From positions 744,001 through 808,000 of the forward strand of contig NZ_LT960612.1 of the NCBI RefSeq assembly GCF_900233005.1: a DNA stretch of 64,000 nucleotides, read 5' to 3'. Numbering within the stretch: position 1 is the first letter of the stretch; each line of letters opens with the position of its first letter. The translations under genes were made by a program, and so were the position numbers. Shown piece after piece: positions 16,564-26,652 of the stretch. Origin of the DNA: Vibrio tapetis subsp. tapetis (lineage in GTDB: Bacteria; Pseudomonadota; Gammaproteobacteria; Enterobacterales; Vibrionaceae). The notes under the pieces were generated by a model. The model saw only the letters and a list, made by a program, of their open reading frames with translations, did not search any database and was not told the DNA's origin.

Positions 16564-16606
16564 CAAAACCAAGGGAATGGTTGTTAGTGGTGTATCCGGT
16601 GTGTCG

Positions 16607-17788
16607 TTATGAGAAGAAGCTGCGTTTGAGCGCCATCTCGAGTCCACGCACCTCAGCTAAGCCTTTCAGGCGGCCAATTGCAGAATAACCCGGGTTTGTT
16701 TTTTTGTTTAAATCGTCCAACATTTGGTGGCCATGATCCGGTCGCATTGGAATGAGAGCGGCTTTGCCTCCTTTTTCACGTCGGTTCTCTTCTTCAAGAA
16801 GTGCCATTACCACGTTGTACATATCCACATCACCATCAAGGTGGGCGGCTTCATGGAAGCTAAGTTGATTTTCTTCACGTTGTGTCGAGCGTAAATGAGT
16901 AAAGTAGATGCGCTCGCCATGTTGTTTAATCATATTGACTAAGTCGTTGTCACCACGGACACCATAAGAACCGGTACACATGGTTAATCCGTTCATCTTG
17001 CTTGGTACTTCATTGGTTAACCACTCTACGTCTTCAATGGTTGAGACAATGCGTGGTAGGCCTAGAATTGGGCGCGGTGGATCGTCTGGGTGAACGGCCA
17101 TTTTTAGCCCGTGAGGTTCACAAACGGTCATGATTTCCTTGAGGAAGTACGCCATATTTTCACGCAGCTTGTCTTTGGAAATACCGTCGTAGCGATCCAA
17201 CTGTGCTTGGAACTCTTCTAGGGTGTAACCCTCTTCAGCGCCGGGTAAGCCTGCGATGATATTGCTTGTTAGTTTATCAATGTCTGCTTGAGTCATTGAT
17301 TCAAAGTAATCTTGTGCGCGCCGTTGTTCTTGCTCGTCGTAGGTGTCTGTTGCTCCGGGACGTTTCAAGATGAAAAGTTCGAATGCTGCGAAAGCGTCTT
17401 GGTCAAAACGTAATGCTCGTGAACCGTCTGGCATTTGATATTCCAGATCGGTTCTTGTCCAATCGAGAACGGGCATAAAGTTATAACAAACGGTGTCTAT
17501 GCCACACTCTGCGAGGTTACGCAGTGTTTGTTTATAGTGTTCAATCCAAATTTGGTAATGGCCTGTTTGGGTTTTGATTTCTTCGTGAACAGGCACGCTT
17601 TCTACGACTGACCAAGTCAGCCCCTTACTTTCTATTAATGCTTTACGAGTTAGAATTTCTTCTTTCGTCCACACTTCACCATTAGGAATATGATGCAGTG
17701 CGTTTACGACTCCGGTTGCTCCAGCCTGACGTACGTCATCTAAAGAAACGGGATCATTCGGGCCATACCAACGCCAAGTTTGTTCCAT
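16607..17788 (-). CDS. uxuA: Mannonate dehydratase
   Basis: 393 residues from the ATG at 17788, preceded by AAAGGTGA. It dehydrates D-mannonate to 2-keto-3-deoxygluconate in the hexuronate pathway. Typical stretches are [90 protein letters not shown] and [13 protein letters not shown], all as in E. coli UxuA, and length agrees. It runs opposite to the uxuB-uxaC-kdgK-eda unit and is followed by its own terminator. Confidence 0.95.
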   Translation of the reverse strand: MEQTWRWYGPNDPVSLDDVRQAGATGVVNALHHIPNGEVWTKEEILTRKALIESKGLTWSVVESVPVHEEIKTQTGHYQIWIEHYKQTLRNLAECGIDTVCYNFMPVLDWTRTDLEYQMPDGSRALRFDQDAFAAFELFILKRPGATDTYDEQEQRRAQDYFESMTQADIDKLTSNIIAGLPGAEEGYTLEEFQAQLDRYDGISKDKLRENMAYFLKEIMTVCEPHGLKMAVHPDDPPRPILGLPRIVSTIEDVEWLTNEVPSKMNGLTMCTGSYGVRGDNDLVNMIKQHGERIYFTHLRSTQREENQLSFHEAAHLDGDVDMYNVVMALLEEENRREKGGKAALIPMRPDHGHQMLDDLNKKTNPGYSAIGRLKGLAEVRGLEMALKRSFFS

Positions 17789-17933
17789 GACAATCACCTT
17801 TTTTGGGCACACTTAACCCGTCGAGTTGAATCGAATTAAGTATTTAACGACATTTACTACCGTTGAAAGAAAACGGTAAAGTTAGGTGCGGTAAGCGTTA
17901 GGCGGAATAAGCGAGCGATAAAGCTCGCCTGCA

Positions 17934-18707
17934 TTATGCCTTTAGTAACGATACCACGGGGTTAGAGCCAAATAGGTATCCGTCGAAATCAGGATCGTCC
18001 ACATTTGATAGCTCTAAGAGGCGTTGTTTGACATTTTCAAGGTGTTGCCACATAGCGTTTTTGGCAGCAATTGGGTCTTTGCGTTGCATTGCAGCTAGGA
18101 TTATTGCGTGGTCATCTAACCATTCTTCGCGGTAATTCTGGCTGCTAATACGAGTGTGGAGTTTTTTCCACATCGGACTTTGCTCGCGTCGTGCCCATGA
18201 TTGTTTCAGCATATCTACCAATACCGAGTTTTGCGTTGCTTCTGCAATATAGAGGTGAAATTGTTCATCCCCTAAGCAGTTACTTTCGCCGTTGGCTAAC
18301 TCTCGACGTTCTAGCTCTAGCGCAGAGCGCATTTTGGCTATATCACCAGGAGTGACTTGAATGGCCGCAAATTCAGCGATGTTACTCTCAAGTAATTGCC
18401 TTGCTTGCAGCATTTCAAATGGGCCAGCGTCATCACTGACGATGTTTTCTCGGTTATTTGGGCTTCCAGGAATATTGAGAACATAGACTCCTGAACCTTT
18501 TTTTACTTCGACCAGATTCTCAAGCTCGAGCATGATAATGGCTTCACGTACGACGGTTCTGCTGACGTCGAGTCGTTCTGCAATATCGCGCTCTGGAGGC
18601 AGCCTGTCACCGACTTGGTAACGACCATCACTGAGTTCTGCTCTTAGTATTAACCCTAATTCTTGATAAGGTCTTTTCGGTTCAAATTGAATCATTATAT
18701 TAGTCAC
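17934..18707 (-). CDS. uxuR: GntR/FadR-family hexuronate regulator UxuR
   Basis: About 257 residues; GTG at 18707 or ATG four codons later are both possible starts. A winged helix occupies residues 10-80 (GDRLPPERDIAERLDVSRTVVREAIIMLELENLVEVKKGSGVYV). An FCD effector domain follows (GPFEMLQARQLLESNIAEFAAIQ, FHLYIAEATQNSVLVDML, WLDDHAIILAAM, AMWQHLENVKQRLLELSNVDDPDFDGYLF). The similarity to E. coli UxuR runs end to end. It probably represses the surrounding hexuronate genes, with a glucuronate or galacturonate catabolite as inducer. A hairpin GCGAGC/GCTCGC (17911-17928) lies just after it. Confidence 0.9.
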   Translation of the reverse strand: MTNIMIQFEPKRPYQELGLILRAELSDGRYQVGDRLPPERDIAERLDVSRTVVREAIIMLELENLVEVKKGSGVYVLNIPGSPNNRENIVSDDAGPFEMLQARQLLESNIAEFAAIQVTPGDIAKMRSALELERRELANGESNCLGDEQFHLYIAEATQNSVLVDMLKQSWARREQSPMWKKLHTRISSQNYREEWLDDHAIILAAMQRKDPIAAKNAMWQHLENVKQRLLELSNVDDPDFDGYLFGSNPVVSLLKA

Positions 18708-18740
18708 TATATCCCGTCGAACACATTACGCCATCATAAT

Positions 18741-18763
18741 AACCAATACGGATATTGGTCAAC
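18741..18763. promoter_or_regulatory. UxuR-type operator before uxuR
   Basis: ACCAATA and ATTGGTCAACC flank a short centre (AACCAATACGGATATTGGTC). The half-sites match the TTGGT/ACCAA pattern of UxuR/ExuR operators and lie 34-56 bases upstream of uxuR, suggesting autoregulation. Confidence 0.6.
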
Positions 18764-18834
18764 CTCTGTATGATAAAGTGAAACAACACCTTGATCTATT
18801 CTTTATTCGCCTTTGTTGCATTTAAAGCAATTGC

Positions 18835-19818
18835 TTACTGAACTGCTTTGATGCGCTCTACCAGAGAGTTTAATTCTGGGTTGCTTGTTTTTAGTTCAGC
18901 GTAGATTGGCTGTACGGCCGCTACGAAGGAAGCTTTATCCGGTTGAACGAATGTCACGCCCATTTTTTCCGCTTTTGCACGTTCTTTGGTTTCTGATTCT
19001 GCCCAAAGTTTTTTCATTAGTTCAGAAGATTTCAAGGCCGCCGTCTTAAGTGCTTTTTGTTGATCTTCGGTCAATTTATCAAGGGACTTTGTTGAGACAA
19101 CTAATACATCTGGAACCATAGTGTGCTGGTCTAAGCTGAAGTATTTAGACACTTCACTGTGACGGCTCAAGCTAAACGAAGGGATGTTATTTTCAGCGGC
19201 ATCGACAACACCTTGTTGTAATGCGGTGTATAGCTCACCGTATGCAAGAGGGGTTGGGTTACCACCGAGCGCTTTAACCATGTTGATGGCCGACGGACTC
19301 GGTTGAACACGAATTTTCATGCCTTTTAGATCAGCCGGCGTATTGATTGGCTTAGATGTATAGAAGCTACGTGCGCCCGCATCATAGTAAGTTAGGCCAA
19401 CAAAGCCACTTTTCGCAGAAGAAGCCAAGATTTCCTCACCAATTTCACCTTGCTGAACATCATAGTAGTGCTGCTGATCTCGGAAAAGGTAAGGAAGGTT
19501 GAAGGCCGAGTAATCTGCCGCGAATGCTTCTAATTCTGCTGCGTTCGATTTCACCATATCCAATGCACCGTTTTGCATTAGCTCCATTGACTCACGTTGA
19601 GTACCCAGCTGAGCATCAGGGTAGATACGAATTTTCACTTCACCATTAGTGAGTTGCTTTACTTCTTTCGCCATGTAGTCCATTGCTTTATGAACGGCAT
19701 GGTCACGTGGGTGGTTGTGGCTCAGCTTTAGTGTTGTTGCTGCAAATGCAGAAGCCGAAGCGCCTACTGTTAGAGCTGCACCAATTAATGTGGTTAGTAC
19801 ACTTTTACGCGTCATCAT
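18835..19818 (-). CDS. TRAP transporter solute-binding protein (DctP family), hexuronate type
   Basis: 327 residues from the ATG at 19818, preceded by GGAG. The signal peptide MMTRKSVLTTLIGAALTVGASASAFA is cleaved before ATTLKLSHNHP. Family features are LGTQRESMELMQNGALDM, FNLPYLFRDQQHYYDV, GMKIRVQPSPSAINMVKALGG (arginine that binds the substrate carboxylate) and GVVDAAENNIPSF. It captures an organic acid, by context a hexuronate, in the periplasm for the two permease proteins encoded divergently at 20107-21950. Confidence 0.92.
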   Translation of the reverse strand: MMTRKSVLTTLIGAALTVGASASAFAATTLKLSHNHPRDHAVHKAMDYMAKEVKQLTNGEVKIRIYPDAQLGTQRESMELMQNGALDMVKSNAAELEAFAADYSAFNLPYLFRDQQHYYDVQQGEIGEEILASSAKSGFVGLTYYDAGARSFYTSKPINTPADLKGMKIRVQPSPSAINMVKALGGNPTPLAYGELYTALQQGVVDAAENNIPSFSLSRHSEVSKYFSLDQHTMVPDVLVVSTKSLDKLTEDQQKALKTAALKSSELMKKLWAESETKERAKAEKMGVTFVQPDKASFVAAVQPIYAELKTSNPELNSLVERIKAVQ

Positions 19819-19911
19819 TATCGTATCTCCGTGAGATTGGTTATCCGTTTTTATGTAGGGGTACATTTGAGTACGGATTCATTATTGAAGATGAAAGTCG
19901 CTCAGTCAAAG

Positions 19912-20071
19912 ACCAATTCGTAATTGGTTGACCGAAGTCACGGATTTGAGGGAATTATTGGTCAGCCAATCTATGTGTGATGTGCCTCACATGACATTTG
20001 TGTGGTTTATTTATAATCTATGGGTGAATTAGACATCTTGTGCTGGCATCATTTTTAAATTTGGTTGACCA
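19912..20071. promoter_or_regulatory. Divergent TRAP control region: UxuR-type operators and CRP site
   Basis: A canonical CRP site, TGTGA-TGTGCC-TCACA, occupies 19976-19991. UxuR-type elements are ATTGGTCAGCCAAT (19957-19970), TTGGTTGACCG (19924-19934) preceded by GACCAAT (19911-19917), and TTGGTTGACCA (20061-20071). The binding-protein gene lies to the left and the permease genes to the right. Glucose-sensitive activation by CRP and substrate-relieved repression by UxuR are inferred. Confidence 0.75.
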
Positions 20072-20106
20072 CAGAAAGGTGTATTAGATGAAATCAAGGA
20101 ATTAGC

Positions 20107-20625
20107 ATGAGTAAATGGGTTCGTTATGTAAATAAGGCGCTGGCGGGGTTCACTGTCTCGCTATCCAGCTTTTTGGTTTTGTGTGTAATTTGGCAAGTGG
20201 TATCACGTTATGTCATAGGAAAACCTAGCACGGTAACGGATGAACTCGCTCGTTATTTGTTTATGTGGGTAGCGCTGGTTGGGGCTGCTTATACAACAGG
20301 CGTAAAGCGTCACTTAGCAATAGATTTACTCACGATGAAGCTTACGGGTAAACGCAAATTAGTGAATGAAATTATCATTCAGGTCGCCATTACCGCATTT
20401 GCGAGCATTGTTCTGGTGTATGGCGGAACAAGCTTAGCCATGAAAACACTGGCGACTGGGCAGGTAACACCTGCATTAGGGTTAGAAATGGGCTACGTGT
20501 ACTTATGTTTGCCAATCAGCGGGTTGTTGATGATTTTCTACTCAGTCATCTTTGGAACTGAGAAAGTCCAAGCGTTATTTGGCCATGAAAAAGTGACTCA
20601 AGAACAACCCGAATCAATCAATTAA
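20107..20625 (+). CDS. TRAP transporter small permease (DctQ family)
   Basis: 172 residues with four membrane segments. The DctQ signature is present: SSFLVLCVIWQVVSRYVIGKPSTVTDELARYLFMWVALVGAAYTTGVKRHLAIDLL. AAGGAATTAGC precedes the ATG. It forms the inner-membrane complex with the large permease seventeen bases downstream and works with the binding protein encoded divergently. Confidence 0.93.
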   Translation: MSKWVRYVNKALAGFTVSLSSFLVLCVIWQVVSRYVIGKPSTVTDELARYLFMWVALVGAAYTTGVKRHLAIDLLTMKLTGKRKLVNEIIIQVAITAFASIVLVYGGTSLAMKTLATGQVTPALGLEMGYVYLCLPISGLLMIFYSVIFGTEKVQALFGHEKVTQEQPESIN

Positions 20626-20642
20626 TATAAAGGAACACGACT

Positions 20643-21950
20643 ATGGATTGGCAAGTCATTTTGACCTTATTTGGTAGCTTCGCAGTGTTACTCTGCTTAG
20701 GTATCCCTGTCTCATTTGCTATCGGATTATCATCATTAGCAACAATCATGATGAGTTTACCTCTTGAGCCAGCTATTGCGGTTGTTGCTCAACGTATGGC
20801 CGCTGGCCTTGATAATTTCGCACTGCTCGCGATCCCGTTCTTTATCTTAGCGGGAAACATTATGAACCAAGGCGGCATCGCGGTTCGGTTGATCAATTTC
20901 GCTAAGGTGCTTGGTGGTCGTTTACCGGGGTCTCTTGCCCATGTAAATGTCATGGCAAATATGCTGTTTGGTTCTATTTCTGGTTCGGCGGTTGCGTCTG
21001 CGGCGGCTGTGGGCGGCACCATGTCTCCACTTCAGAAAAAAGACGGCTATGATGAAAATTTTTCTGCGGCGGTTAACATTACTTCGTGCCCTACGGGTTT
21101 GTTAATTCCACCCAGTAATACTTTGATTGTATTTTCATTGGTATCCGGTGGGACATCCATCGCGGCGTTATTCTTAGCCGGTTATATTCCCGGAATTATC
21201 ATGGGCTTGAGTTTGATGCTGGTTGCGGGCTTTATCGCTAAACGCCGCGGCTACCCGGTTGCTGAAAAACCGACCCTGGCAGAAGTTTGGGACACCACCG
21301 TTAAGGCGATTCCATCATTGTTGCTGGTCACGGTCATTATGGGCGGCATCATTGGCGGTATCTTTACAGCAACAGAAGCCTCCGCGATTGCGGTCGTTTA
21401 TACCTTTACCTTAGCGGTATTGGTCTACCGCGAAGTAAAACTGCGTGATTTACCGGGCATTATTTTAGAGTCTGCGGTGACCACTTCTATTGTGTTGTTG
21501 CTAGTGGGTGCATCGATGGGCATGTCATGGGCGATGGCAAATGCCGATGTTCCTTACATGATTGCTGACGCTCTACTAGCGGTCTCTGAAAACCCTCTGA
21601 TGATCCTACTTATTATCAATATTATTTTGTTGATTGTCGGGATCTTCATGGACATGACGCCTGCGATTCTTATTTTCACCCCTATTTTTCTGCCGATAGC
21701 GTTGGACTTGGGTATCGACCCGGTTCACTTCGGCATCATGATGACGTTTAACTTGGCGATTGGCATCTGTACGCCACCAGTGGGGAGCGCATTGTTCATT
21801 GGGTGTTCTGTGGCGAACATTTCAATTGATAAGGTAATAAAACCATTGTTGCCTTTCTATGCTGCGCTGATTGTTGCATTAGCGGCCGTTACCTTCATTC
21901 CTGAATTGAGCCTCTTCCTTCCTGGCTTAGTCCTTGATTACGGCATGTAA
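20643..21950 (+). CDS. TRAP transporter large permease (DctM family)
   Basis: 435 residues, about twelve membrane segments, of the sodium-coupled DctM type. Recognisable stretches are LGIPVSFAIGLSSLATIM, ALLAIPFFILAGNIMN, LFGSISGSAVASAAAVGG, CPTGLLIPPSNTLIVFSLVSGG and MTFNLAIGICTPPVGSALFI. RBS AAAGGAA. It catalyses substrate import. An inverted repeat ACCCCAT (21985-21991) / ATGGGGT (22006-22012) lies between it and uxuB and may modulate readthrough, but the genes otherwise form one unit through eda. Confidence 0.94.
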   Translation: MDWQVILTLFGSFAVLLCLGIPVSFAIGLSSLATIMMSLPLEPAIAVVAQRMAAGLDNFALLAIPFFILAGNIMNQGGIAVRLINFAKVLGGRLPGSLAHVNVMANMLFGSISGSAVASAAAVGGTMSPLQKKDGYDENFSAAVNITSCPTGLLIPPSNTLIVFSLVSGGTSIAALFLAGYIPGIIMGLSLMLVAGFIAKRRGYPVAEKPTLAEVWDTTVKAIPSLLLVTVIMGGIIGGIFTATEASAIAVVYTFTLAVLVYREVKLRDLPGIILESAVTTSIVLLLVGASMGMSWAMANADVPYMIADALLAVSENPLMILLIINIILLIVGIFMDMTPAILIFTPIFLPIALDLGIDPVHFGIMMTFNLAIGICTPPVGSALFIGCSVANISIDKVIKPLLPFYAALIVALAAVTFIPELSLFLPGLVLDYGM

Positions 21951-22024
21951 GTAGCGAGCCCCTCTCTTAAGACGATTACATAACACCCCATGGCACCGAT
22001 TGGCTATGGGGTAGGGAACTAAAA

Positions 22025-23488
22025 ATGACAACGATTGCAAACATCACGAAACACGATCATATCCAATGGCCAAACTACCCACGTGACCAGCTAAAAAGCC
22101 GCATCGTTCACCTAGGCTTTGGTGCATTTCACCGCGCTCACCAAGGCTTATATACCTGTGAAACGGCTCAAAAATCGGGCAGCGACTGGGGTATTTGCGA
22201 AATCAACTTATTTGGTGGTGAAGAGTTGGTTAACCAACTTCGAGCGCAAGACCATTTGTATACGGTAGTAGAAAAAGGCGCCGATAAAAATACGCTAAAA
22301 GTCAGCGGTGCGGTGACCGAATCCTTACACCCTCAATTGGATGGTAGAGCCGCAGTGCTCGACAAAATGGCCGAAGAACAGGTCGCGATTGTTTCCATGA
22401 CCATTACCGAAAAAGGCTACTGCGCAGATCCGGCAACAGGCCGTTTAGATAAAAATAATGGTCTTATCCTACGTGATTTAAAACATCGCCATGAACCAGA
22501 CTCTGCGATTGCCTACATTGTGGAGGCACTGCGTATTCGCCGTGAGCGTGGCATTCAGCCATTTACCGTCATGTCTTGCGATAACGTTCAAGAAAATGGC
22601 CATGTTGCACGAGCATCGGTTCTTGATTTCGCTATGTTGGTTGATGAAGAACTTGCAGGCTGGATTGAAGCGAACGTGACGTTTCCTTGCACCATGGTTG
22701 ACCGAATTGTCCCTGCGGCGACGGACGAAACCTTGAGTGAAATTGCCCAATTAATGGGGGTCAGCGACCCATGTGGTATTGCTTGTGAACCTTTCCGTCA
22801 ATGGGTCATCGAAGATAAGTTCGTAAATGGCCGCCCTAATTGGGATGTGGCTGGTGCCGAATTTGTTGATGACGTTGTGCCATATGAAGAAATGAAGTTA
22901 CGCATGCTTAATGGCAGTCATTCATTTTTGGCTTACCTTGGCTACCTTGGCGGTTACCCGCACATCTCAGATACGATGACCAATACGGCCTATCGCAGTG
23001 CGGCTTTTGACATGATGATGAACGCTCAGGCTCCAAGCTTAGATATGCCTGAAGGCACCGATCTGGAAAAATACGCCCGCTTGTTGATTGACCGTTTTAC
23101 TAACCCATCACTGAAGCACCAAACGTGGCAAATTGCGATGGACGGCAGCCAAAAAATCCCTCAACGCATGGGTGGTTCGTTGCGTTTCCATTTAGAGAAA
23201 GACACGGATTATCGTTGGATTGCGATGGGTATTGCCGGGTGGATGCGTTATGTCGGCGCTGAAGATGAAAAAGGCGCACAGATTGATGTGCGTGACCCTA
23301 TGGCACAGCAGCTAAAAGAAATCCACAACCAAAGCAGCAGTGACGAAGCCGTGGTCAGGGGGTTACTCGGAGTTGAAGCGATTTTCTCTACTGACCTCAT
23401 CAAGAACGATGCGTTTGTCGTTGAAGTGACTAAAGCGTATCAGCTGATTGCGAACAAGGGTGCCCGAGCTGCGGTCGCGTCTCTGTAA
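22025..23488 (+). CDS. uxuB: Fructuronate reductase (mannitol dehydrogenase family)
   Basis: 487 residues. It reduces D-fructuronate to D-mannonate with NADH, the step before UxuA. The N-terminal Rossmann part has RIVHLGFGAFHRAHQ. The catalytic region contains KLRMLNGSHSFLAYLGYLGG with the lysine, asparagine and histidine of polyol dehydrogenases, and FTVMSCDNVQENG lies between. Length equals that of E. coli UxuB. The gene lies between the TRAP permeases and uxaC on the same strand. Confidence 0.93.
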   Translation: MTTIANITKHDHIQWPNYPRDQLKSRIVHLGFGAFHRAHQGLYTCETAQKSGSDWGICEINLFGGEELVNQLRAQDHLYTVVEKGADKNTLKVSGAVTESLHPQLDGRAAVLDKMAEEQVAIVSMTITEKGYCADPATGRLDKNNGLILRDLKHRHEPDSAIAYIVEALRIRRERGIQPFTVMSCDNVQENGHVARASVLDFAMLVDEELAGWIEANVTFPCTMVDRIVPAATDETLSEIAQLMGVSDPCGIACEPFRQWVIEDKFVNGRPNWDVAGAEFVDDVVPYEEMKLRMLNGSHSFLAYLGYLGGYPHISDTMTNTAYRSAAFDMMMNAQAPSLDMPEGTDLEKYARLLIDRFTNPSLKHQTWQIAMDGSQKIPQRMGGSLRFHLEKDTDYRWIAMGIAGWMRYVGAEDEKGAQIDVRDPMAQQLKEIHNQSSSDEAVVRGLLGVEAIFSTDLIKNDAFVVEVTKAYQLIANKGARAAVASL

Positions 23489-23558
23489 GCGGTAACTTCT
23501 CCTCCACAAAAAAATTCGTTGGTAGAGCCTAGCGGTTCTGCCAATAAGGAAGTAAACA

Positions 23559-24977
23559 ATGAAACAGTTTATGTGTGAAGATTTCCTATTAGGCAATGAT
23601 ACGGCGCGTCGTCTTTATCATGATTATGCTGCTGATATGCCGATTTTCGATTACCACTGTCATCTAAACCCACAGGAAGTGGCTGATGATCGTCAGTTTG
23701 GCAATATGGCACAAATATGGTTAGAGGGTGACCACTACAAATGGCGCGGTATGCGTGCGGCCGGTGTTCCAGAAGCACTCATCACAGGTAAAGAAGCCAG
23801 CGACTATGACAAGTTCATCGCGTGGGCGAATACCGTACCTAAAACCCTTGGTAATCCTCTATACCATTGGAGCCATTTAGAATTGCGTCGCCCATTTGGC
23901 ATTACAGGCAAACTGCTTGGCCCCGATACGGCGGATGAAATTTGGGGCCAATGCAATGAAATGCTGCAAAGTTCGGAGTTCTCGGCGCGTGGCATCATGA
24001 AGCAAATGAACGTGGTGATGGCAGGGACAACCGATGATCCGATCCATAGCCTAGAACACCATAAGAAAATAGCGGAAGATTCAAGCTTTGATATTGATGT
24101 GTTACCGAGCTGGCGCCCCGATAGAGCTTTTAAAATTGAACTGGACGGTTTCGGCGAATACATGCAATTGCTCAGTGAAACGGCGGACATAGAGATTATT
24201 CGTTTTGCTGACTTACTTACGGCATTAGAGCGTAGGTTAGATCATTTTGACGCGCACGGTTGCCGCGCAGCAGATCACGGAATTGAAGTCGTCCGTTTTG
24301 GTAAAGTACCGAGTGAAACCGAGCTCGACGCTATGTTAGCTCGTCGCTTGAAAGGTCAGGCACTGCAAGATAACGAAGTTGATCAGTTCAGCACGGCCGT
24401 ACAAGTTTGGCTTGGCCAGCAGTACTGCAAGCGTCATTGGGTGATGCAGTTACACATTGGTGCACAGCGTAATAACAATTCCCGCATGTTTGATTTACTT
24501 GGCCCTGATAGTGGTTTTGATTCCATCGCCGATCAGCCATTTGCCTTGCAATTAGCCTGTTTGCTCGATGCTATCGATCAAGGTGATCAACTACCAAAAA
24601 CGATCCTGTACTGTTTGAACCCACGAGATAACGAAATGATCGCAACCATGGTAGGCAACTTCCAAGGGGGAGGCGTGGCAGGTAAAATTCAGTTTGGCTC
24701 TGGTTGGTGGTTTAATGATCAAAAAGATGGCATGCAGCGTCAACTAGAACAGCTTTCTCAACTCGGATTACTGAGCCAGTTCGTCGGCATGTTAACGGAT
24801 TCACGTAGCTTTTTATCTTACACTCGTCATGAATATTTCCGTCGTATTCTGTGTGATATGTTGGGGCGCTGGGTTGAAAATGGCGAAGTGCCAAACGACA
24901 TTGGCATGCTAGGTGGGTTAGTGAAAGACATTTGCAGCAATAACGCCCAAGCTTATTTCGCGAAGCCAGGAGCCTAG
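23559..24977 (+). CDS. uxaC: Glucuronate (uronate) isomerase
   Basis: 472 residues. It converts D-glucuronate to D-fructuronate (and galacturonate to tagaturonate). Diagnostic stretches are [40 protein letters not shown] with the metal-binding [64 protein letters not shown] and [23 protein letters not shown]. No uxaA, uxaB or pectin enzymes are seen nearby, so within this window the pathway is complete only for glucuronate. Confidence 0.95.
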   Translation: MKQFMCEDFLLGNDTARRLYHDYAADMPIFDYHCHLNPQEVADDRQFGNMAQIWLEGDHYKWRGMRAAGVPEALITGKEASDYDKFIAWANTVPKTLGNPLYHWSHLELRRPFGITGKLLGPDTADEIWGQCNEMLQSSEFSARGIMKQMNVVMAGTTDDPIHSLEHHKKIAEDSSFDIDVLPSWRPDRAFKIELDGFGEYMQLLSETADIEIIRFADLLTALERRLDHFDAHGCRAADHGIEVVRFGKVPSETELDAMLARRLKGQALQDNEVDQFSTAVQVWLGQQYCKRHWVMQLHIGAQRNNNSRMFDLLGPDSGFDSIADQPFALQLACLLDAIDQGDQLPKTILYCLNPRDNEMIATMVGNFQGGGVAGKIQFGSGWWFNDQKDGMQRQLEQLSQLGLLSQFVGMLTDSRSFLSYTRHEYFRRILCDMLGRWVENGEVPNDIGMLGGLVKDICSNNAQAYFAKPGA

Positions 24978-24978
24978 T

Positions 24979-25947
24979 ATGAAAAAAATTGCGCTTATCG
25001 GTGAGTGCATGATTGAGCTAAACGGAGAGCCGTTTAGCCAAATGCTGCAAACATACGGCGGAGACAGTTTGAATACGGCGGTGTACTTATCTCGCATCGC
25101 TAATCAAAGCATTCAGGTTCATTACGTCACCGCGATGGGGAGTGACCCCTTAAGCGTTGGTATGATCAATCGCTGGGAAAACGAAGGCGTCAATACCGAG
25201 TTAGTGCTGACAGACAACAACCGTCAGCCTGGTCTGTATTTAATTCAATTAGACGAGAACGGCGAGCGTACTTTTCTTTATTGGCGTAATCAATCGGCAG
25301 CGCGTTATTTGCTGCGTCACCCGTTATTTGATCAAGTTGAGCGTGAAATTCTGCAAATGGATATGATTTACCTCAGTGGCATAAGCTTGGCTATTTTGCC
25401 GCAGGTAGACCGAGAAATATTGATAGAGATGCTACAGGCGGCGTCTGAAAAAGGCGTACAGATTGCCTTTGATTCTAACTACCGTCCTACCTTATGGGAT
25501 ACGGAAGAACAAGCTAGGCAGTGCTATAGCGAAGTCCTGTCGGTGACCGATTTGGCGCTAGTCACGAACGACGATGAACGCTTGCTGTGGGGGGACAACA
25601 GTGACGAACAAACCCTCGCTAGGTTACATTCTGCTGGCGTGAAACGAGCGGTGCTTAAGCGCGGAAAAGACGCGTGTATCTTCCGTGATTTCGATGCTAA
25701 CCAGCAAGAGATCGTTGCGCCCCATAAAATTGAGCATGTTGTTGATACGACATCGGCTGGTGATTCCTTTAATGCGGGCTTTTTGGCTGCATGGCTAGCT
25801 GAACGTGCAGCCAAAGAATGCGCAGAACTAGGGCACCAAATGGCGGGCACGGTAATACAGCATAAAGGAGCGATTATTGCGAAAGAAGCGATGGCTCATA
25901 TTCAAAGTATCAAACCAGAAATTAAGACGAAGGAAGTAAGTGAATGA
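24979..25947 (+). CDS. kdgK: 2-Keto-3-deoxygluconate kinase
   Basis: 322 residues of the ribokinase/PfkB family. It phosphorylates 2-keto-3-deoxygluconate to KDPG. It carries ALIGECMIELNGEP, TYGGDSLNTAVYLSRI, FDSNYRPTLW and the C-terminal PfkB signature DTTSAGDSFNAGFLAAWL with the catalytic Asp. The start follows CCAGGAG two bases after uxaC, and its stop overlaps the eda start (ATGA). Confidence 0.93.
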   Translation: MKKIALIGECMIELNGEPFSQMLQTYGGDSLNTAVYLSRIANQSIQVHYVTAMGSDPLSVGMINRWENEGVNTELVLTDNNRQPGLYLIQLDENGERTFLYWRNQSAARYLLRHPLFDQVEREILQMDMIYLSGISLAILPQVDREILIEMLQAASEKGVQIAFDSNYRPTLWDTEEQARQCYSEVLSVTDLALVTNDDERLLWGDNSDEQTLARLHSAGVKRAVLKRGKDACIFRDFDANQQEIVAPHKIEHVVDTTSAGDSFNAGFLAAWLAERAAKECAELGHQMAGTVIQHKGAIIAKEAMAHIQSIKPEIKTKEVSE

Positions 25948-26570
25948 ACAGTACATTGGATCAATTAGCGGCCGTTAAAATTATTCCCGTAATTGCGCTC
26001 GATCGCGCGGAAGATATTATTCCACTTGGCAGAGCGTTGGCTGAAAATGGCCTACCCGCGGCGGAAATCACCTTTCGCTCTGATGCGGCCGCCGAAGCGA
26101 TTCGCTTACTAAGAGAAGATCAACCGAACATGCTGATCGGTGCAGGAACCGTACTTAACCGCGCTCAAGCGATAGCCGCAAAAGAAGCGGGTGCAACGTT
26201 TGTCGTTTCGCCGGGTTTTAACCCAAATACCGTCAAAGCTTGCCAAGAGATCGGCATTGATATTGTTCCGGGGGTGAATAACCCAACTGCGGTAGAAGCG
26301 GCTCTAGAAATGGGGTTAACAACACTGAAGTTCTTCCCCGCAGAAGCGTCTGGTGGCATTAACATGCTTAAAGCGTTGCTGGCGCCATACGGTGACATTC
26401 AAATTATGCCAACGGGCGGCGTAAACGTAAATAATGTCCAAGATTACCTCGGATTAGATCGTGTTTTTGCTTGCGGTGGTACTTGGATGGTCGACAAAAC
26501 CATGATCAATGAAGGCCGTTGGGATGAAATTGGTCGTCTGGCTCGTGAAGCGGCTGAATTAGTGAAATAG
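25944..26570 (+). CDS. eda: KDPG/KHG aldolase
   Basis: 208 residues. It splits KDPG into pyruvate and glyceraldehyde-3-phosphate. Class I aldolase features: VIALDRAEDIIPLGRALAENGLPAAEITFRSDAA with the catalytic Glu, LIGAGTVLNRAQA, FVVSPGFNPN and LKFFPAEASGG with the Schiff-base lysine, then MPTGGVN and ACGGTWM. It is translationally coupled to kdgK and closes the uxu unit before a terminator. Confidence 0.95.
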   Translation: MNSTLDQLAAVKIIPVIALDRAEDIIPLGRALAENGLPAAEITFRSDAAAEAIRLLREDQPNMLIGAGTVLNRAQAIAAKEAGATFVVSPGFNPNTVKACQEIGIDIVPGVNNPTAVEAALEMGLTTLKFFPAEASGGINMLKALLAPYGDIQIMPTGGVNVNNVQDYLGLDRVFACGGTWMVDKTMINEGRWDEIGRLAREAAELVK

Positions 26571-26614
26571 TCTTAACAGACACCCCGATATACCAAGGTA
26601 TTGTCGTATTATTT

Positions 26615-26638
26615 GGCCTCCAGTTGGGGGCCATTTTT
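26615..26638 (+). terminator. Terminator after eda
   Basis: GGCCTCC-AGTT-GGGGGCC is followed by ATTTTTG. It would end the TRAP-uxuB-uxaC-kdgK-eda transcript fifteen bases before ygjV. Confidence 0.75.
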
Positions 26639-26652
26639 GTAAGGTAAATTCA

